Made by a program: the position numbers and the translations under genes. The notes under the pieces were generated by a model. The model saw only the letters and a program-made list of their open reading frames with translations, was not told the DNA's origin and ran no database searches. Shown piece after piece: positions 15,592 to 23,940 of a DNA stretch of 64,000 nt. The stretch comes from JBCCMF01 sp038747545 (lineage in GTDB: Bacteria; Bacteroidota; Rhodothermia; Rhodothermales; JBCCMF01). The stretch lies in NCBI GenBank assembly GCA_038747545.1, contig JBCDJT010000009.1, forward strand, positions 1 to 64,000. Direction: 5' to 3'. The first letter of the stretch is position 1. The number at the start of each line of letters is the position of its first letter.

Positions 15592-16845
15592 CTAGGCCGG
15601 ATCCTCCTCGAATTCGGCCTTGATCACTTTGATAATGCGGTCGGCGAGTTCGCGCTCAAAGCCTGTGCGGCGCGCGAGCTCATCGACGGATAGTTCGAGC
15701 ACGACTTTTGCGGAGTCACACCCGATGTTTCGGAGTTTGGTGATGGTGTCATCCGAGAACGCGTCCGAGAACTCCCCGATCTCGATATCTTCCTCTTCAT
15801 CCAGGATTTCGCGGTACACGTCGATCTCGTACTGAGCCATCTTCGAGGCTAGGCGGATGTTAATCCCGCCGCGACCAATAGCTTGGCTGACCTCGTCGGC
15901 ACGGACCACCACTTTTGCACGCGGCGGCTCAAGCGCTTTGTTGAGCGTAACAGCCAATGGCTTCGCGGGGGCGAGCGCACGCTTGATCAGTTCGATCTCG
16001 TCGTCGGTCCACTGCAACACGTCGATGTTCTCGTTGCCCAGCTCGCGCACCACGGCGTGGATGCGTACGCCCTTCATGCCCACGCACGCGCCGACGGGGT
16101 CGATGCGGTCGTCGTGGCTGACCACAGCCACCTTTGCCCGATCGCCGGGTTCACGAACGATGCGCTTGATCTCAACGATGCCATCGTAGATCTCAGGCAC
16201 TTCCAGTCCGAATAGGCGCTCCATGAAGATGGGCGCAGCGCGGCTGATGATGACCTGTGGGCTATTGCCCATGTCGCGGCGCACTTCTTTGATGACGGCG
16301 CGGATCATGTCGCCCTTGCGGTAGCGGTCTTTGTAGATCTGCTCGTCCTTGGGCAACACCAACTCCACGCGATTGTGGATGACCAGGACCTCGCGCCGGC
16401 GGATCTGGTAGATCTCGCCCACCACGATTTCACCGACCAACTCGGAGTAGGTGCGGTGGATGTTTTCTTTCTCGATGTCGCGAATACGCTGGCTGAAGGT
16501 CTGCCGCGCGGTCATCACGGCGCGGCGCCCAAAGTCAGCCAAGCTGATCTCGCTGGCCACGTCGTCACCGATCTCGAAGTCTTCATCGACGAGGATGGCA
16601 TCCGCCATCTCGATCTCGGTCACCGGATCTTCGAGCGCATAGTCATCCACCACCTCGCGGATGTGCAAGATCTGCACATCGCCGTGATCGGGGTTGAAAA
16701 TGATCTCGAAGGACTCATCAGAGCCGTAACGTTTCTTGATGATGGCCCGAAACACGTCCTCCACAATGAGCTGGAGCGTGTCGCGGTCTATCTCTTTCTC
16801 GCGGGCGATCTCCGCAAAAGACGAAACGAGGCTATTATTTTGCAT
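15592..16845 (-). CDS. nusA: Transcription termination/antitermination factor NusA
   Basis: NusA binds RNA polymerase and modulates pausing, termination and antitermination. I choose ATG 16845 (417 residues, MQNNSLVSSFAEIAREKEID), which matches the family N-terminus; a TTG at 16884 would add 13 residues. The N-terminal polymerase-binding domain is followed by S1 (VVGEIYQIRRREVLVI), KH1 (RDMGNSPQVIISRAAP), KH2 (ARAKVVVRADEVSQAIGRGG spans it) and a short C-terminal helix-hairpin-helix region (LRNIGCDSAKVVLELS). rimP lies upstream and infB downstream. Confidence 0.96.
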   Translation of the reverse strand: MQNNSLVSSFAEIAREKEIDRDTLQLIVEDVFRAIIKKRYGSDESFEIIFNPDHGDVQILHIREVVDDYALEDPVTEIEMADAILVDEDFEIGDDVASEISLADFGRRAVMTARQTFSQRIRDIEKENIHRTYSELVGEIVVGEIYQIRRREVLVIHNRVELVLPKDEQIYKDRYRKGDMIRAVIKEVRRDMGNSPQVIISRAAPIFMERLFGLEVPEIYDGIVEIKRIVREPGDRAKVAVVSHDDRIDPVGACVGMKGVRIHAVVRELGNENIDVLQWTDDEIELIKRALAPAKPLAVTLNKALEPPRAKVVVRADEVSQAIGRGGINIRLASKMAQYEIDVYREILDEEEDIEIGEFSDAFSDDTITKLRNIGCDSAKVVLELSVDELARRTGFERELADRIIKVIKAEFEEDPA

Positions 16846-16951
16846 ACGGAAAGCAAGCGGCTTTAAGTGGGTGACCTTCGCCAAGCGCAGCGCGGGCGTT
16901 GGTCAGCTGATAAAATACGCGACAAGTCGCATTAAGTCTCGTGGGATGAGA

Positions 16952-17419
16952 TCACCAGGGTAATTGCACTTTCGCTTCATAAAACTCGGTGTAGCGTAGC
17001 GCCTCTTGTTCGCCATTGGCCCACTCGAAGGTGGCCACTTCAGCATCCGCGGCTACGAGCGTCGCCTTCTTGGTGACAGGCCCCTCTTCGGTCTCAACTT
17101 TCAGCTTAAATGCCCTGCCCACGTTCTTCGGGAACTGCCGGGCATCAACCAGCGGCCGGTCCACACCTGGCGTTGAGACGACCAAGTTGTATTTGCCCTC
17201 TACTACCTCTTCGGTTTCTAATAAGAAGCCGAGGTCGCGGCTGATTTGCGCGACTTGGTCAAGCCCGATGGCATCCGCGCTGTCAACGTATACCTCAATG
17301 GTGCGAGAGCCCTTGTGCCCCCGCACACCGAGGTGTACGAGAAAGGCATCGGTACCGTTGAGCACTTCCGCGATGGCGGCTCGGATGCGGTCTTCAAACG
17401 TGGTAATCGGAGCGTTCAT
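16952..17419 (-). CDS. rimP: Ribosome maturation factor RimP
   Basis: RimP aids early 30S assembly. I start at ATG 17419 (155 residues, MNAPITTFEDRIRAAIAEVL); an upstream in-frame start would read through the terminator at 17428-17457 and is rejected. GVRGHKGSRTIEVYVDSADAIGLDQVAQISRDLGFLL and NLVVSTPGVDRPL, here quoted in pieces of the same domain, are diagnostic. It is the first gene after that terminator, so the operon promoter should lie in the short stretch just upstream. Confidence 0.92.
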   Translation of the reverse strand: MNAPITTFEDRIRAAIAEVLNGTDAFLVHLGVRGHKGSRTIEVYVDSADAIGLDQVAQISRDLGFLLETEEVVEGKYNLVVSTPGVDRPLVDARQFPKNVGRAFKLKVETEEGPVTKKATLVAADAEVATFEWANGEQEALRYTEFYEAKVQLPW

Positions 17420-17427
17420 AGGTAGAT

Positions 17428-17457
17428 AAAAAAAGCCCGCTCCCTCATGGGCCGGGC
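17428..17457 (-). terminator. Terminator between nadB and rimP
   Basis: On the minus strand an interrupted stem (CGGGC-type outer arm of 5 bp, GGG/CCC inner arm with a small internal loop) is followed by seven T residues (17434-17428). It ends nadB transcription and isolates the rimP operon. Confidence 0.78.
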
Positions 17458-17617
17458 GTACATTGTGCATCGTATCCAATGCCTTGATGTAAAAACAAGG
17501 AGGCCATCGAGCCGCCCTTCGGTGCCGGATACTTTCACAGCTGTTAGGAGTAACGAGGATGCGAAAGCGCTCAAGCAACCCTACGGCAAACCGTGAGGTT
17601 CCATCTCTGCAAAATCC

Positions 17618-19201
17618 TCAGACGAGGGTGGGACGGCGCTCTGCCTCTAACGCCTCAGGGTAATCGACGGTATAGTGCAGGCCCCGGCTCTCGTGGCGCA
17701 TGCGGGCGCTCTCGATGATGAGGTAGCTGACCGCGATCAGGTTGCGCAACTCGCATAGCTCTGCTGACACCGTGGAGCGGCGGTAGTAGTTCTCCGTTTC
17801 CTCGTTGATGAGATGAACCCGCCGGGCCGCACGTTCTAGGCGTAGGTTCGACCGGACAATGCCGACGTAATCAGACATCACCCGTCGCAGCTCGTCGCGG
17901 TTGTGGGAGATCAGGATCCACTCGTCGGGAGCTTGGGTACCGCTTGTATCCCAAGCGGGCACGTTTACCCAGTCGTCTTTGGTCGCGGCCCAGGCCATCG
18001 CTGTCGCTTCTGCGCGTTTAGCGTAGACGAGCGCTTCGAGCAGCGAGTTGCTAGCGAGGCGATTGGCGCCATGCAGCCCGGTACAGGACACCTCCCCGCA
18101 TGCAAAGAGGCCGCGAATCGAGGTCTGGGCAGCAGCATCGGTGATGACACCGCCACACTGGTAGTGGGCCGCCGGGACCACCGGGATTGGCTCCTGCGTC
18201 ATATCGATGCCGAAACCTAAGCACGTTTCGTGGATCATCGGGAAGTGATGCCTGATCTCGGCGGCGGGCTTGTGCGAGATGTCGAGCAGCACGTAGTCTT
18301 CGCCGCGTTGCTTCAGCTGGTCGTCGATGGCCCGCGCCACCACGTCGCGCGGGGCAAGCTCTTCGCGGGGGTCGTACGACGGCATGAAGCGCTCCCCTGC
18401 TTGGTTGAAGAGCCTAGCGCCCTCGCCGCGCACCGCTTCTGAGATGAGGAACGAGTCGGCGTCGGGGTGGAAGAGCGAGGTAGGATGGAACTGCACGAAC
18501 TCCATGTTGGCGATACGCGCCTTCGCCCGGTAGGCCATCGCCACCCCGTCGCCCGTGGCGATGCTGGGGTTAGTAGTATGTAGATATACCTGCCCCGAGC
18601 CGCCGGTAGCCAGCAGTGTGGATTTGGCGCGGAAGGTCTTCACCTCGCCGGTAGTCGTGTCGAGCACGTAGGCGCCGAAGCACTCGGTGTCGCTGCGCAG
18701 GCGGCTCACGTGCTGGCCAAGGTGGTGCTGGGTGATCAGTTCCAACGCGAAGTGGTACTCGAAGATGTCGATCTGGGCATGGCTGCGGACCTGACTGAGC
18801 AGCGCCCGCTCCACTTCGCGCCCCGTGGCGTCGGCGGCGTGCACGATACGGTCGGCGGAGTGGCCGCCCTCTCGCCCGAGGTGTAGCTCGCCTTGTTCTT
18901 CGGTAAAGCGCGCCCCCATCGTCATCAGCTCGCGCACCCGCGCCGGACCTTCCGTCACGACGATCTCTACGGCCTCAGGGTCGCACAGCCCCGCCCCGGC
19001 CACCAGCGTGTCTTCGATATGCGCAGCATGCGTGTCTTCCACCGCCATCACCGCCGCGATGCCGCCTTGCGCGTAGTTGGTGTTGGACTCTACCGACTCT
19101 TTCTTGGTGACAATGGCTACCCGGCCATGCTCAGCCACACGCAGCGCAAACGACAGTCCGGCTACGCCGCTGCCAAGTACCAGGAAATCGTAATCGTACA
19201 T
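17618..19201 (-). CDS. nadB: L-aspartate oxidase
   Basis: NadB oxidises L-aspartate to iminoaspartate with FAD, the first step of de novo NAD synthesis. The 527-residue protein opens with the dinucleotide fold DFLVLGSGVAGLSFALRVAE and YAQGGIAAV, with HPTSLFHP, SEAVRGEGARL and AAHYQCGGV of the succinate dehydrogenase/fumarate reductase fold, and GEVSCTGLHGANRLASNSLLEALV near the end. The length is typical. nadA and nadC are not in the window. It follows prfB by about 40 bp. Confidence 0.95.
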   Translation of the reverse strand: MYDYDFLVLGSGVAGLSFALRVAEHGRVAIVTKKESVESNTNYAQGGIAAVMAVEDTHAAHIEDTLVAGAGLCDPEAVEIVVTEGPARVRELMTMGARFTEEQGELHLGREGGHSADRIVHAADATGREVERALLSQVRSHAQIDIFEYHFALELITQHHLGQHVSRLRSDTECFGAYVLDTTTGEVKTFRAKSTLLATGGSGQVYLHTTNPSIATGDGVAMAYRAKARIANMEFVQFHPTSLFHPDADSFLISEAVRGEGARLFNQAGERFMPSYDPREELAPRDVVARAIDDQLKQRGEDYVLLDISHKPAAEIRHHFPMIHETCLGFGIDMTQEPIPVVPAAHYQCGGVITDAAAQTSIRGLFACGEVSCTGLHGANRLASNSLLEALVYAKRAEATAMAWAATKDDWVNVPAWDTSGTQAPDEWILISHNRDELRRVMSDYVGIVRSNLRLERAARRVHLINEETENYYRRSTVSAELCELRNLIAVSYLIIESARMRHESRGLHYTVDYPEALEAERRPTLV

Positions 19202-19243
19202 ATCGTTGGGCGGTTGGGTGGTCCTCAGGGGATAGGTACCGTG

Positions 19244-20360
19244 TTAGTCCTCAGCATTCCACATCAGGTAGGCCTTGATGAGCGCTTCCAAGTCGCCGTC
19301 CATGATGGCTTGCACGTCGGTGATCTTGGTCTCGGTGCGGTGGTCGTTGACCATCGTGTAGGGCTGGAAGACGTACGAGCGGATCTGGCTGCCCCACTCA
19401 ATCTTTTTCTTGCTGCCTTCGATGGCGTTTTTCGCCGCTTCCTGGATGTCTTGCTCCAGCTGGTAGATGCGGCTTTTGAGCAACGTCATGGCACGGTCGC
19501 GGTTCTGCAGTTGGCTGCGCTCCTCGGTGGACTCGGCCACGACGCGCGCGTCTTCCCCGTTAGAGAGCACGCCCGTCCAGATATACCGAGCGCCCGTCTC
19601 CACCTTGTTGACGTTCTGCCCTCCTTTACCGCCTGAGCGGAAGGTTTGAAGTTCCAGATCCGCAGGGTTGACGTCGATCTCGATGGTGTTGTCAATCTCG
19701 GGGTAGACGAACACGCTCGCGAACGACGTGTGGCGGCGCCCGCTAGAGTCGAACGGCGAGATACGCACAAGGCGATGTACGCCGGACTCGGACTTCAAGA
19801 AGCCATACGCCATGTCCCCCTTGAAGTGCAGCGTGGCACTCTTCACCCCAGCCACTTCGCCGGGCTGGTAGTCGACCATGGTGACGTCGAAGCCTGACTG
19901 CTCGCCGTAGCGCGTGTACATGCGCAGCAGCATGTCGGCCCAGTCGTTGCTTTCGGTCCCTCCCGCCCCTGGGTGGATTGTCAGGATGGCGGCGCGGTGA
20001 TCATCAGGGCCACCAAGCATGCGCCGGAGTTCCAACTCTTCGATCTTGGCTTCCATCGCCTCAAACTCGTTCGCAATATCCCCAGAGAGGTCGGCGTCTT
20101 CTTCATCGGCGAGGAGTTGCAGCGTCTCGATGGTTTCCTGGTGCTCCTGAATCGTGGCCCAGCCATCAAGCCACACCTTCTCTGCAGCGATCTCTTGCTC
20201 GACTTGGCGGGCCTTGTTCGGGTCGTCCCAGAAGCTGGGGTCGAGGCGCTGCTGGCTAAGGACGTCTACGATTTGCTGGCGTCGGTCCGGGTCAAAGGTA
20301 CCTCCCGAGCATGGCCGCACGCTCAAACAGAAGGTTGATATCGTCAGTAGTTTTATGCAT
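19244..20360 (-). CDS. prfB: Peptide chain release factor 2 (programmed +1 frameshift)
   Basis: RF2 terminates translation at UGA and UAA. Translation starts at ATG 20360 and reads 22 codons (MHKTTDDINLLFERAAMLGRYL) to an in-frame TGA at 20294-20292. A +1 shift at CTT then continues as LDPDRRQQIVDVL from 20293, giving 371 residues. The GGQ catalytic motif is in RSGGKGGQNVNKVETG, and SPFDSSGRRHTSFASV carries the SPF stop-recognition motif. The upstream membrane-protein gene ends 48 bases before the start. Confidence 0.97.
20291..20306 (-). promoter_or_regulatory. RF2 programmed frameshift site
   Basis: Minus-strand order is a Shine-Dalgarno-like GGGAGG (20306-20301), TAC, then the slip codon CTT, stop TGA and C. 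This is nearly identical to the classic prfB CTT-TGA-C site. Low RF2 delays reading of UGA and promotes the +1 shift, so RF2 controls its own synthesis. Confidence 0.95.
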
Positions 20361-20408
20361 TGCAATAACAGTTATTGATTCCTAGTTAACAACAGTCGCT
20401 CGGTTGGG

Positions 20409-20834
20409 CTAGCCTCGGCCTGCCCAGCCCGTGCGCGGTCGGCTTGCACGGAAGCGCGAGGAGCGAAACCTACGGACGGGCTGCTCTCCGTGGCGCAGCA
20501 TCGATAGCGCGCTCCCTGCTGCACCGCCAAGCGCACCCAGGACGCAAGCGATGAGCAACGGCGCGATTACGACCAGCACACCCGGCACGCCGCCGAGAAT
20601 ACCGCCCATCACATCCATCGTGCCCGTCACGCTGGCGCGATCCAGCAGCGTGAAGGCCAGCAGCAAGCCGCCCCATCCCAGCAGCAGCGTCAGCAAGCCG
20701 ACCCACCAGCCACCGCGATGGGCCAGGTAGCCTGCCAATACGGCGCCAGCGATGGTCCATGCCCAGCCGAGCGTCAGGTGGAGTAGTACGGCCACGACGA
20801 GCCCGATGAGTAGCGCACTCCCCTTCGCCCTCAT
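20409..20834 (-). CDS. Small multi-pass membrane protein, function unknown
   Basis: The 141-residue protein has about four hydrophobic segments: LLIGLVVAVLLHLTLGWAW, TIAGAVLAGYLA/WWVGLLTLLLGWGGLLLAF, and VPGVLVVIAPLLIACVLGALGGAAG. An Arg-rich cytoplasmic tail (RRFRSSRFRASRPRTG) follows. Its start overlaps the aminotransferase stop by four bases, so it is co-translated. I recognise no family beyond a general resemblance to small glycine-rich membrane proteins. Confidence 0.75.
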   Translation of the reverse strand: MRAKGSALLIGLVVAVLLHLTLGWAWTIAGAVLAGYLAHRGGWWVGLLTLLLGWGGLLLAFTLLDRASVTGTMDVMGGILGGVPGVLVVIAPLLIACVLGALGGAAGSALSMLRHGEQPVRRFRSSRFRASRPRTGWAGRG

Positions 20835-22033
20835 GCCGAAACCGCTTGCTCGGCGCGCACGCGCTCAGTGAATGCGGTGATGCGCTTGACCGCCTCCTCA
20901 ATCTTATCCATCGACGTGGCATACGAGCAGCGGAGGAAGCCGCTGCCGCTCGGCCCGAACGCATCGCCGGGCACGCAGGCTACCTTCTCTTCTTGAAGCA
21001 GCCGCTGCGCGAACGTCTCGGAGTCGAGACCCGTGGAGCGGATGTCGGGGAAGCAGTAGAACGCACCTTCCGGCTCGAACGTCGGTAGTCCGGCAGCCCG
21101 GAGGCCGTCTACGATGTAGCGGCGGCGGGCGTCGTAGGACTGCCGCATATCCTCCACGTACGGCTCGCCTACTTTGATCGCCTCGGCCGCTGCAATTTGT
21201 CCCATGGTGGGCGCACTCATGATGATGTACTGGTGGAGCTTGTACATAGCCGTGTAGATCGGCTTGGGCGCGCAGGCATACCCGACGCGCCAGCCCGTCA
21301 TGGCGTAGTTCTTCGAGAAGCCGCCCAGCAGCACCGTCCGCTCGCGCAGGTCGCCGATGGACGGCAGGCAGACGTGCCCCTCGGCATACGCGTCGCCGTA
21401 GACGAGGCGATCGTAGATTTCATCTGAGATGACGAGCAGGTCGTGCTTCTTCACCACCTCGGCGATGGCCTCCATCGTATCGCGGCGCAGCACGGCGCCC
21501 GTCGGGTTGTTTGGATACGCCAGGAAGAGCACCTTCGTCCGCTCCGTGATGCGCGACTCGATGTCTTCCGCGGTCACCTGGAAGTCGTTCTCAGCCGACG
21601 TCGGCACGTAGACGACCTTGCCGCCCGCAAAGACCGCTGTAGGGCCATACGAGACGAAGCACGGCTCTGGGATGAGGATCTCGTCGCCAGGATTCAGCAT
21701 CGCCAGCATGGCCAACTGCAGCGCCTCGCTCACGCCTACGGAGACCAGAATTTCTTCGCCAGGGTCGTAGGAGACTCCGTACAGGGTGTGCAGCCGCTCG
21801 GCAATACCGTCGCGCAGGTCTTTGAGGCCTGCGTTGGCCGTGTAGCCCGTCTTCCCAGCGTTCAGCGAGGCAATTGCGGCATCGATGGCTGGTCGCGGCG
21901 TCACGAAATCGGGCTCGCCGATACCCAGCGAGATGCAATCTTTCATGGTCGCTGCTATCTCAAAGAAACGGCGGATACCGCTAGGCGGAATGGTCCGGGC
22001 GCGGTCGGCGATGCGCGAATGCAGGTCGTTCAT
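20831..22033 (-). CDS. Class I/II pyridoxal-phosphate aminotransferase
   Basis: This is a 400-residue fold-type I aminotransferase. Visible signatures are SLGIGEPDF near the N-terminus, YTANAGLKDLR, AYPNNPTGAV, ISDEIYDRLVYG and the PLP-lysine motif GGFSKNYAMTGWRVGYA. It resembles the PatA/aspartate-type transaminases. Divergent transcription from an ALDH7 gene hints at an amino-acid catabolic pair (for example lysine or aminoadipate), but substrate cannot be read from sequence. Confidence 0.88.
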   Translation of the reverse strand: MNDLHSRIADRARTIPPSGIRRFFEIAATMKDCISLGIGEPDFVTPRPAIDAAIASLNAGKTGYTANAGLKDLRDGIAERLHTLYGVSYDPGEEILVSVGVSEALQLAMLAMLNPGDEILIPEPCFVSYGPTAVFAGGKVVYVPTSAENDFQVTAEDIESRITERTKVLFLAYPNNPTGAVLRRDTMEAIAEVVKKHDLLVISDEIYDRLVYGDAYAEGHVCLPSIGDLRERTVLLGGFSKNYAMTGWRVGYACAPKPIYTAMYKLHQYIIMSAPTMGQIAAAEAIKVGEPYVEDMRQSYDARRRYIVDGLRAAGLPTFEPEGAFYCFPDIRSTGLDSETFAQRLLQEEKVACVPGDAFGPSGSGFLRCSYATSMDKIEEAVKRITAFTERVRAEQAVSA

Positions 22034-22204
22034 GAAGTAGTAATGTCTGTGGATCGGTCGTTAATATAGTACAATGCAACGTGGGCTGGGCACTTCGGAT
22101 TGGGCTCGCGGCATTTCATCTCATTTTACGGAAGCGCTGTCAACTGCCCGAAATGCCACGCGTTGACGCTGCCTTCTACGTTCCCATCTACACGCTGCTC
22201 TCCA

Positions 22205-23749
22205 ATGGATTCTATTGACGCCATCCTGGGCCGTCTTGGCCTGACCGACAAAAACCCCTGCGTGCTCACCGGCACGGCAACGGCGCACGCCAGCACGGGC
22301 GACTACCACGCCGTGACCTCGCCCATCGACGGCCGCGTGCTCGGCCACGTCCAATACGCTACAGCCGCCGACTACGACGACGCCATCGCCACCGCGCAGG
22401 CGGCTTTCGACGAATGGCGGATGTGGCCAGCGCCAAAACGAGGCGAGGTCGTCCGGCAAATCGGCGAGGCGCTGCGGCAGCACAAAGACGACCTGGGCGC
22501 ACTGGTCACGCTGGAGATGGGCAAGATCTTGCAAGAGGGCTTGGGCGAAGTGCAGGAGATGATCGACATCTGCGACTTCGCCGTGGGCCAATCACGCCAG
22601 CTCTACGGGCTGACGATGCACTCGGAGCGCCCGCAGCACCGGATGTACGAGCAGTGGCACCCGCTCGGCATCGTGGGCATCATCTCGGCCTTCAACTTCC
22701 CCGTGGCCGTGTGGTCGTGGAACAGCATGATTGCCGCCATCTGTGGCGATGTGACCGTGTGGAAGCCGAGCGAGAAGACGCCGCTGACGGCCATCGCGTG
22801 CATGAATATCATCAAGGACGTGCTTGCCGAGAATGCCGTGCCCGAAGGCGTATTTTGCGTCGTCGTGGGCGATGCTGCCATCGGCAAGCGGATGGCGGAA
22901 GACACGCGCGTCCCGCTGGTCTCCGCCACGGGCTCCACGCGCATGGGCCGCGCCGTGGGCGAGACGGTAGCCCGCCGGATGGGCAAGTCGCTACTCGAAC
23001 TGGGCGGCAACAACGCGCTCATCATCTCGCGTCACGCCGACCTCGACCTCGCCATCCCCGCCGTCGTCTTCGGCTCCGTGGGCACCTGCGGGCAGCGCTG
23101 CACCAGCACCCGCCGGCTCATCATCGACAGCGCCATCTACGACGACTTCAAAGCGAAGCTGGTCAAGGTCTACAGCGGCCTCTCGGACCGCATCGGCAAC
23201 CCACTCCATGCCGACACACTCATCGGTCCCCTCATCGACACCGACGCGACGACCGCCATGCAGGAACGCCTCGGTGCCATCAAGCAGGAAGGCGGCAGCG
23301 TCCTCTTCGGGGGCGAGGTGCTGGACGGCGAGGGCTATGCCAACGGTACGTACGTGGTGCCAGCCCTCGTCGAAATCGACGCCAACGCAGCCTCGGTAAA
23401 GCACGAAACGTTCGCCCCGATTCTCTACTTGCTCAAGTACGACGACTTGGACGAAGCGATAGCCATCAACAACAACGTGCCTCAGGGACTGTCGTCGGCC
23501 ATCTTCACGCTGAACATGCGCGAAGCGGAGACTTTCCTCAGCCACATGGGCTCCGACTGCGGCATCGCCAACGTCAACATCGGCACCTCGGGTGCAGAGA
23601 TCGGCGGTGCGTTTGGCGGCGAGAAAGAAACGGGCGGCGGCCGGGAGTCGGGCTCGGATGCCTGGAAAGCGTACATGCGCCGACAGACCAACACGCTGAA
23701 CTGGTCCACGGCGCTCCCACTGGCGCAAGGCATCAACTTCGACGTGTAG
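22205..23749 (+). CDS. amaB: Aldehyde dehydrogenase, ALDH7 (antiquitin/AmaB) type
   Basis: The likely start is ATG 22205 (514 residues, MDSIDAILGRLGL); the open frame extends 35 codons upstream without coding features. NAD(P)-dependent oxidation of aminoadipate semialdehyde or piperidine-6-carboxylate is the usual ALDH7 role. General base E265 is in LLELGGNNA and catalytic C299 in VGTCGQRCTSTRR. VGIISAFNFPVAVW and the C-terminal GGGRESGSDAWKAYMRRQTNTLNW are ALDH7-like. It diverges from the aminotransferase and ends at a strong terminator. Confidence 0.9.
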   Translation: MDSIDAILGRLGLTDKNPCVLTGTATAHASTGDYHAVTSPIDGRVLGHVQYATAADYDDAIATAQAAFDEWRMWPAPKRGEVVRQIGEALRQHKDDLGALVTLEMGKILQEGLGEVQEMIDICDFAVGQSRQLYGLTMHSERPQHRMYEQWHPLGIVGIISAFNFPVAVWSWNSMIAAICGDVTVWKPSEKTPLTAIACMNIIKDVLAENAVPEGVFCVVVGDAAIGKRMAEDTRVPLVSATGSTRMGRAVGETVARRMGKSLLELGGNNALIISRHADLDLAIPAVVFGSVGTCGQRCTSTRRLIIDSAIYDDFKAKLVKVYSGLSDRIGNPLHADTLIGPLIDTDATTAMQERLGAIKQEGGSVLFGGEVLDGEGYANGTYVVPALVEIDANAASVKHETFAPILYLLKYDDLDEAIAINNNVPQGLSSAIFTLNMREAETFLSHMGSDCGIANVNIGTSGAEIGGAFGGEKETGGGRESGSDAWKAYMRRQTNTLNWSTALPLAQGINFDV

Positions 23750-23782
23750 GGATTTACAGCCCTGCGATTCCAGCCCTATAAG

Positions 23783-23819
23783 GCCCGTGTCTCAGCAATG
23801 AGGCATGGGCTTCTTTTTT
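23783..23819 (+). terminator. Rho-independent terminator of the ALDH gene
   Basis: A 12-bp stem with two wobble pairs (GCCCGTGTCTCA with TGAGGCATGGGC, GCAA loop) is followed by TTCTTTTTT. A 31-base block including this hairpin recurs exactly at 25401-25431. Confidence 0.9.
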
Positions 23820-23940
23820 GCTTGATCCATGTTTCATCCCCAGTTCCCAACCCAGCAGCTCTGTTTGATCATGTTGTGTCGTTACTGTGTATGTTCTCTG
23901 CATTTGTGGTTTAGCATAGTCCCAAGGGCTCACTCAAGCA

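Noticed and set aside
22414..23781. A 455-codon plus-strand ORF in another frame of the ALDH gene
   Set aside because: Arg/His/Pro-rich text from a shifted frame of a high-GC gene; the ALDH frame has all conserved motifs.
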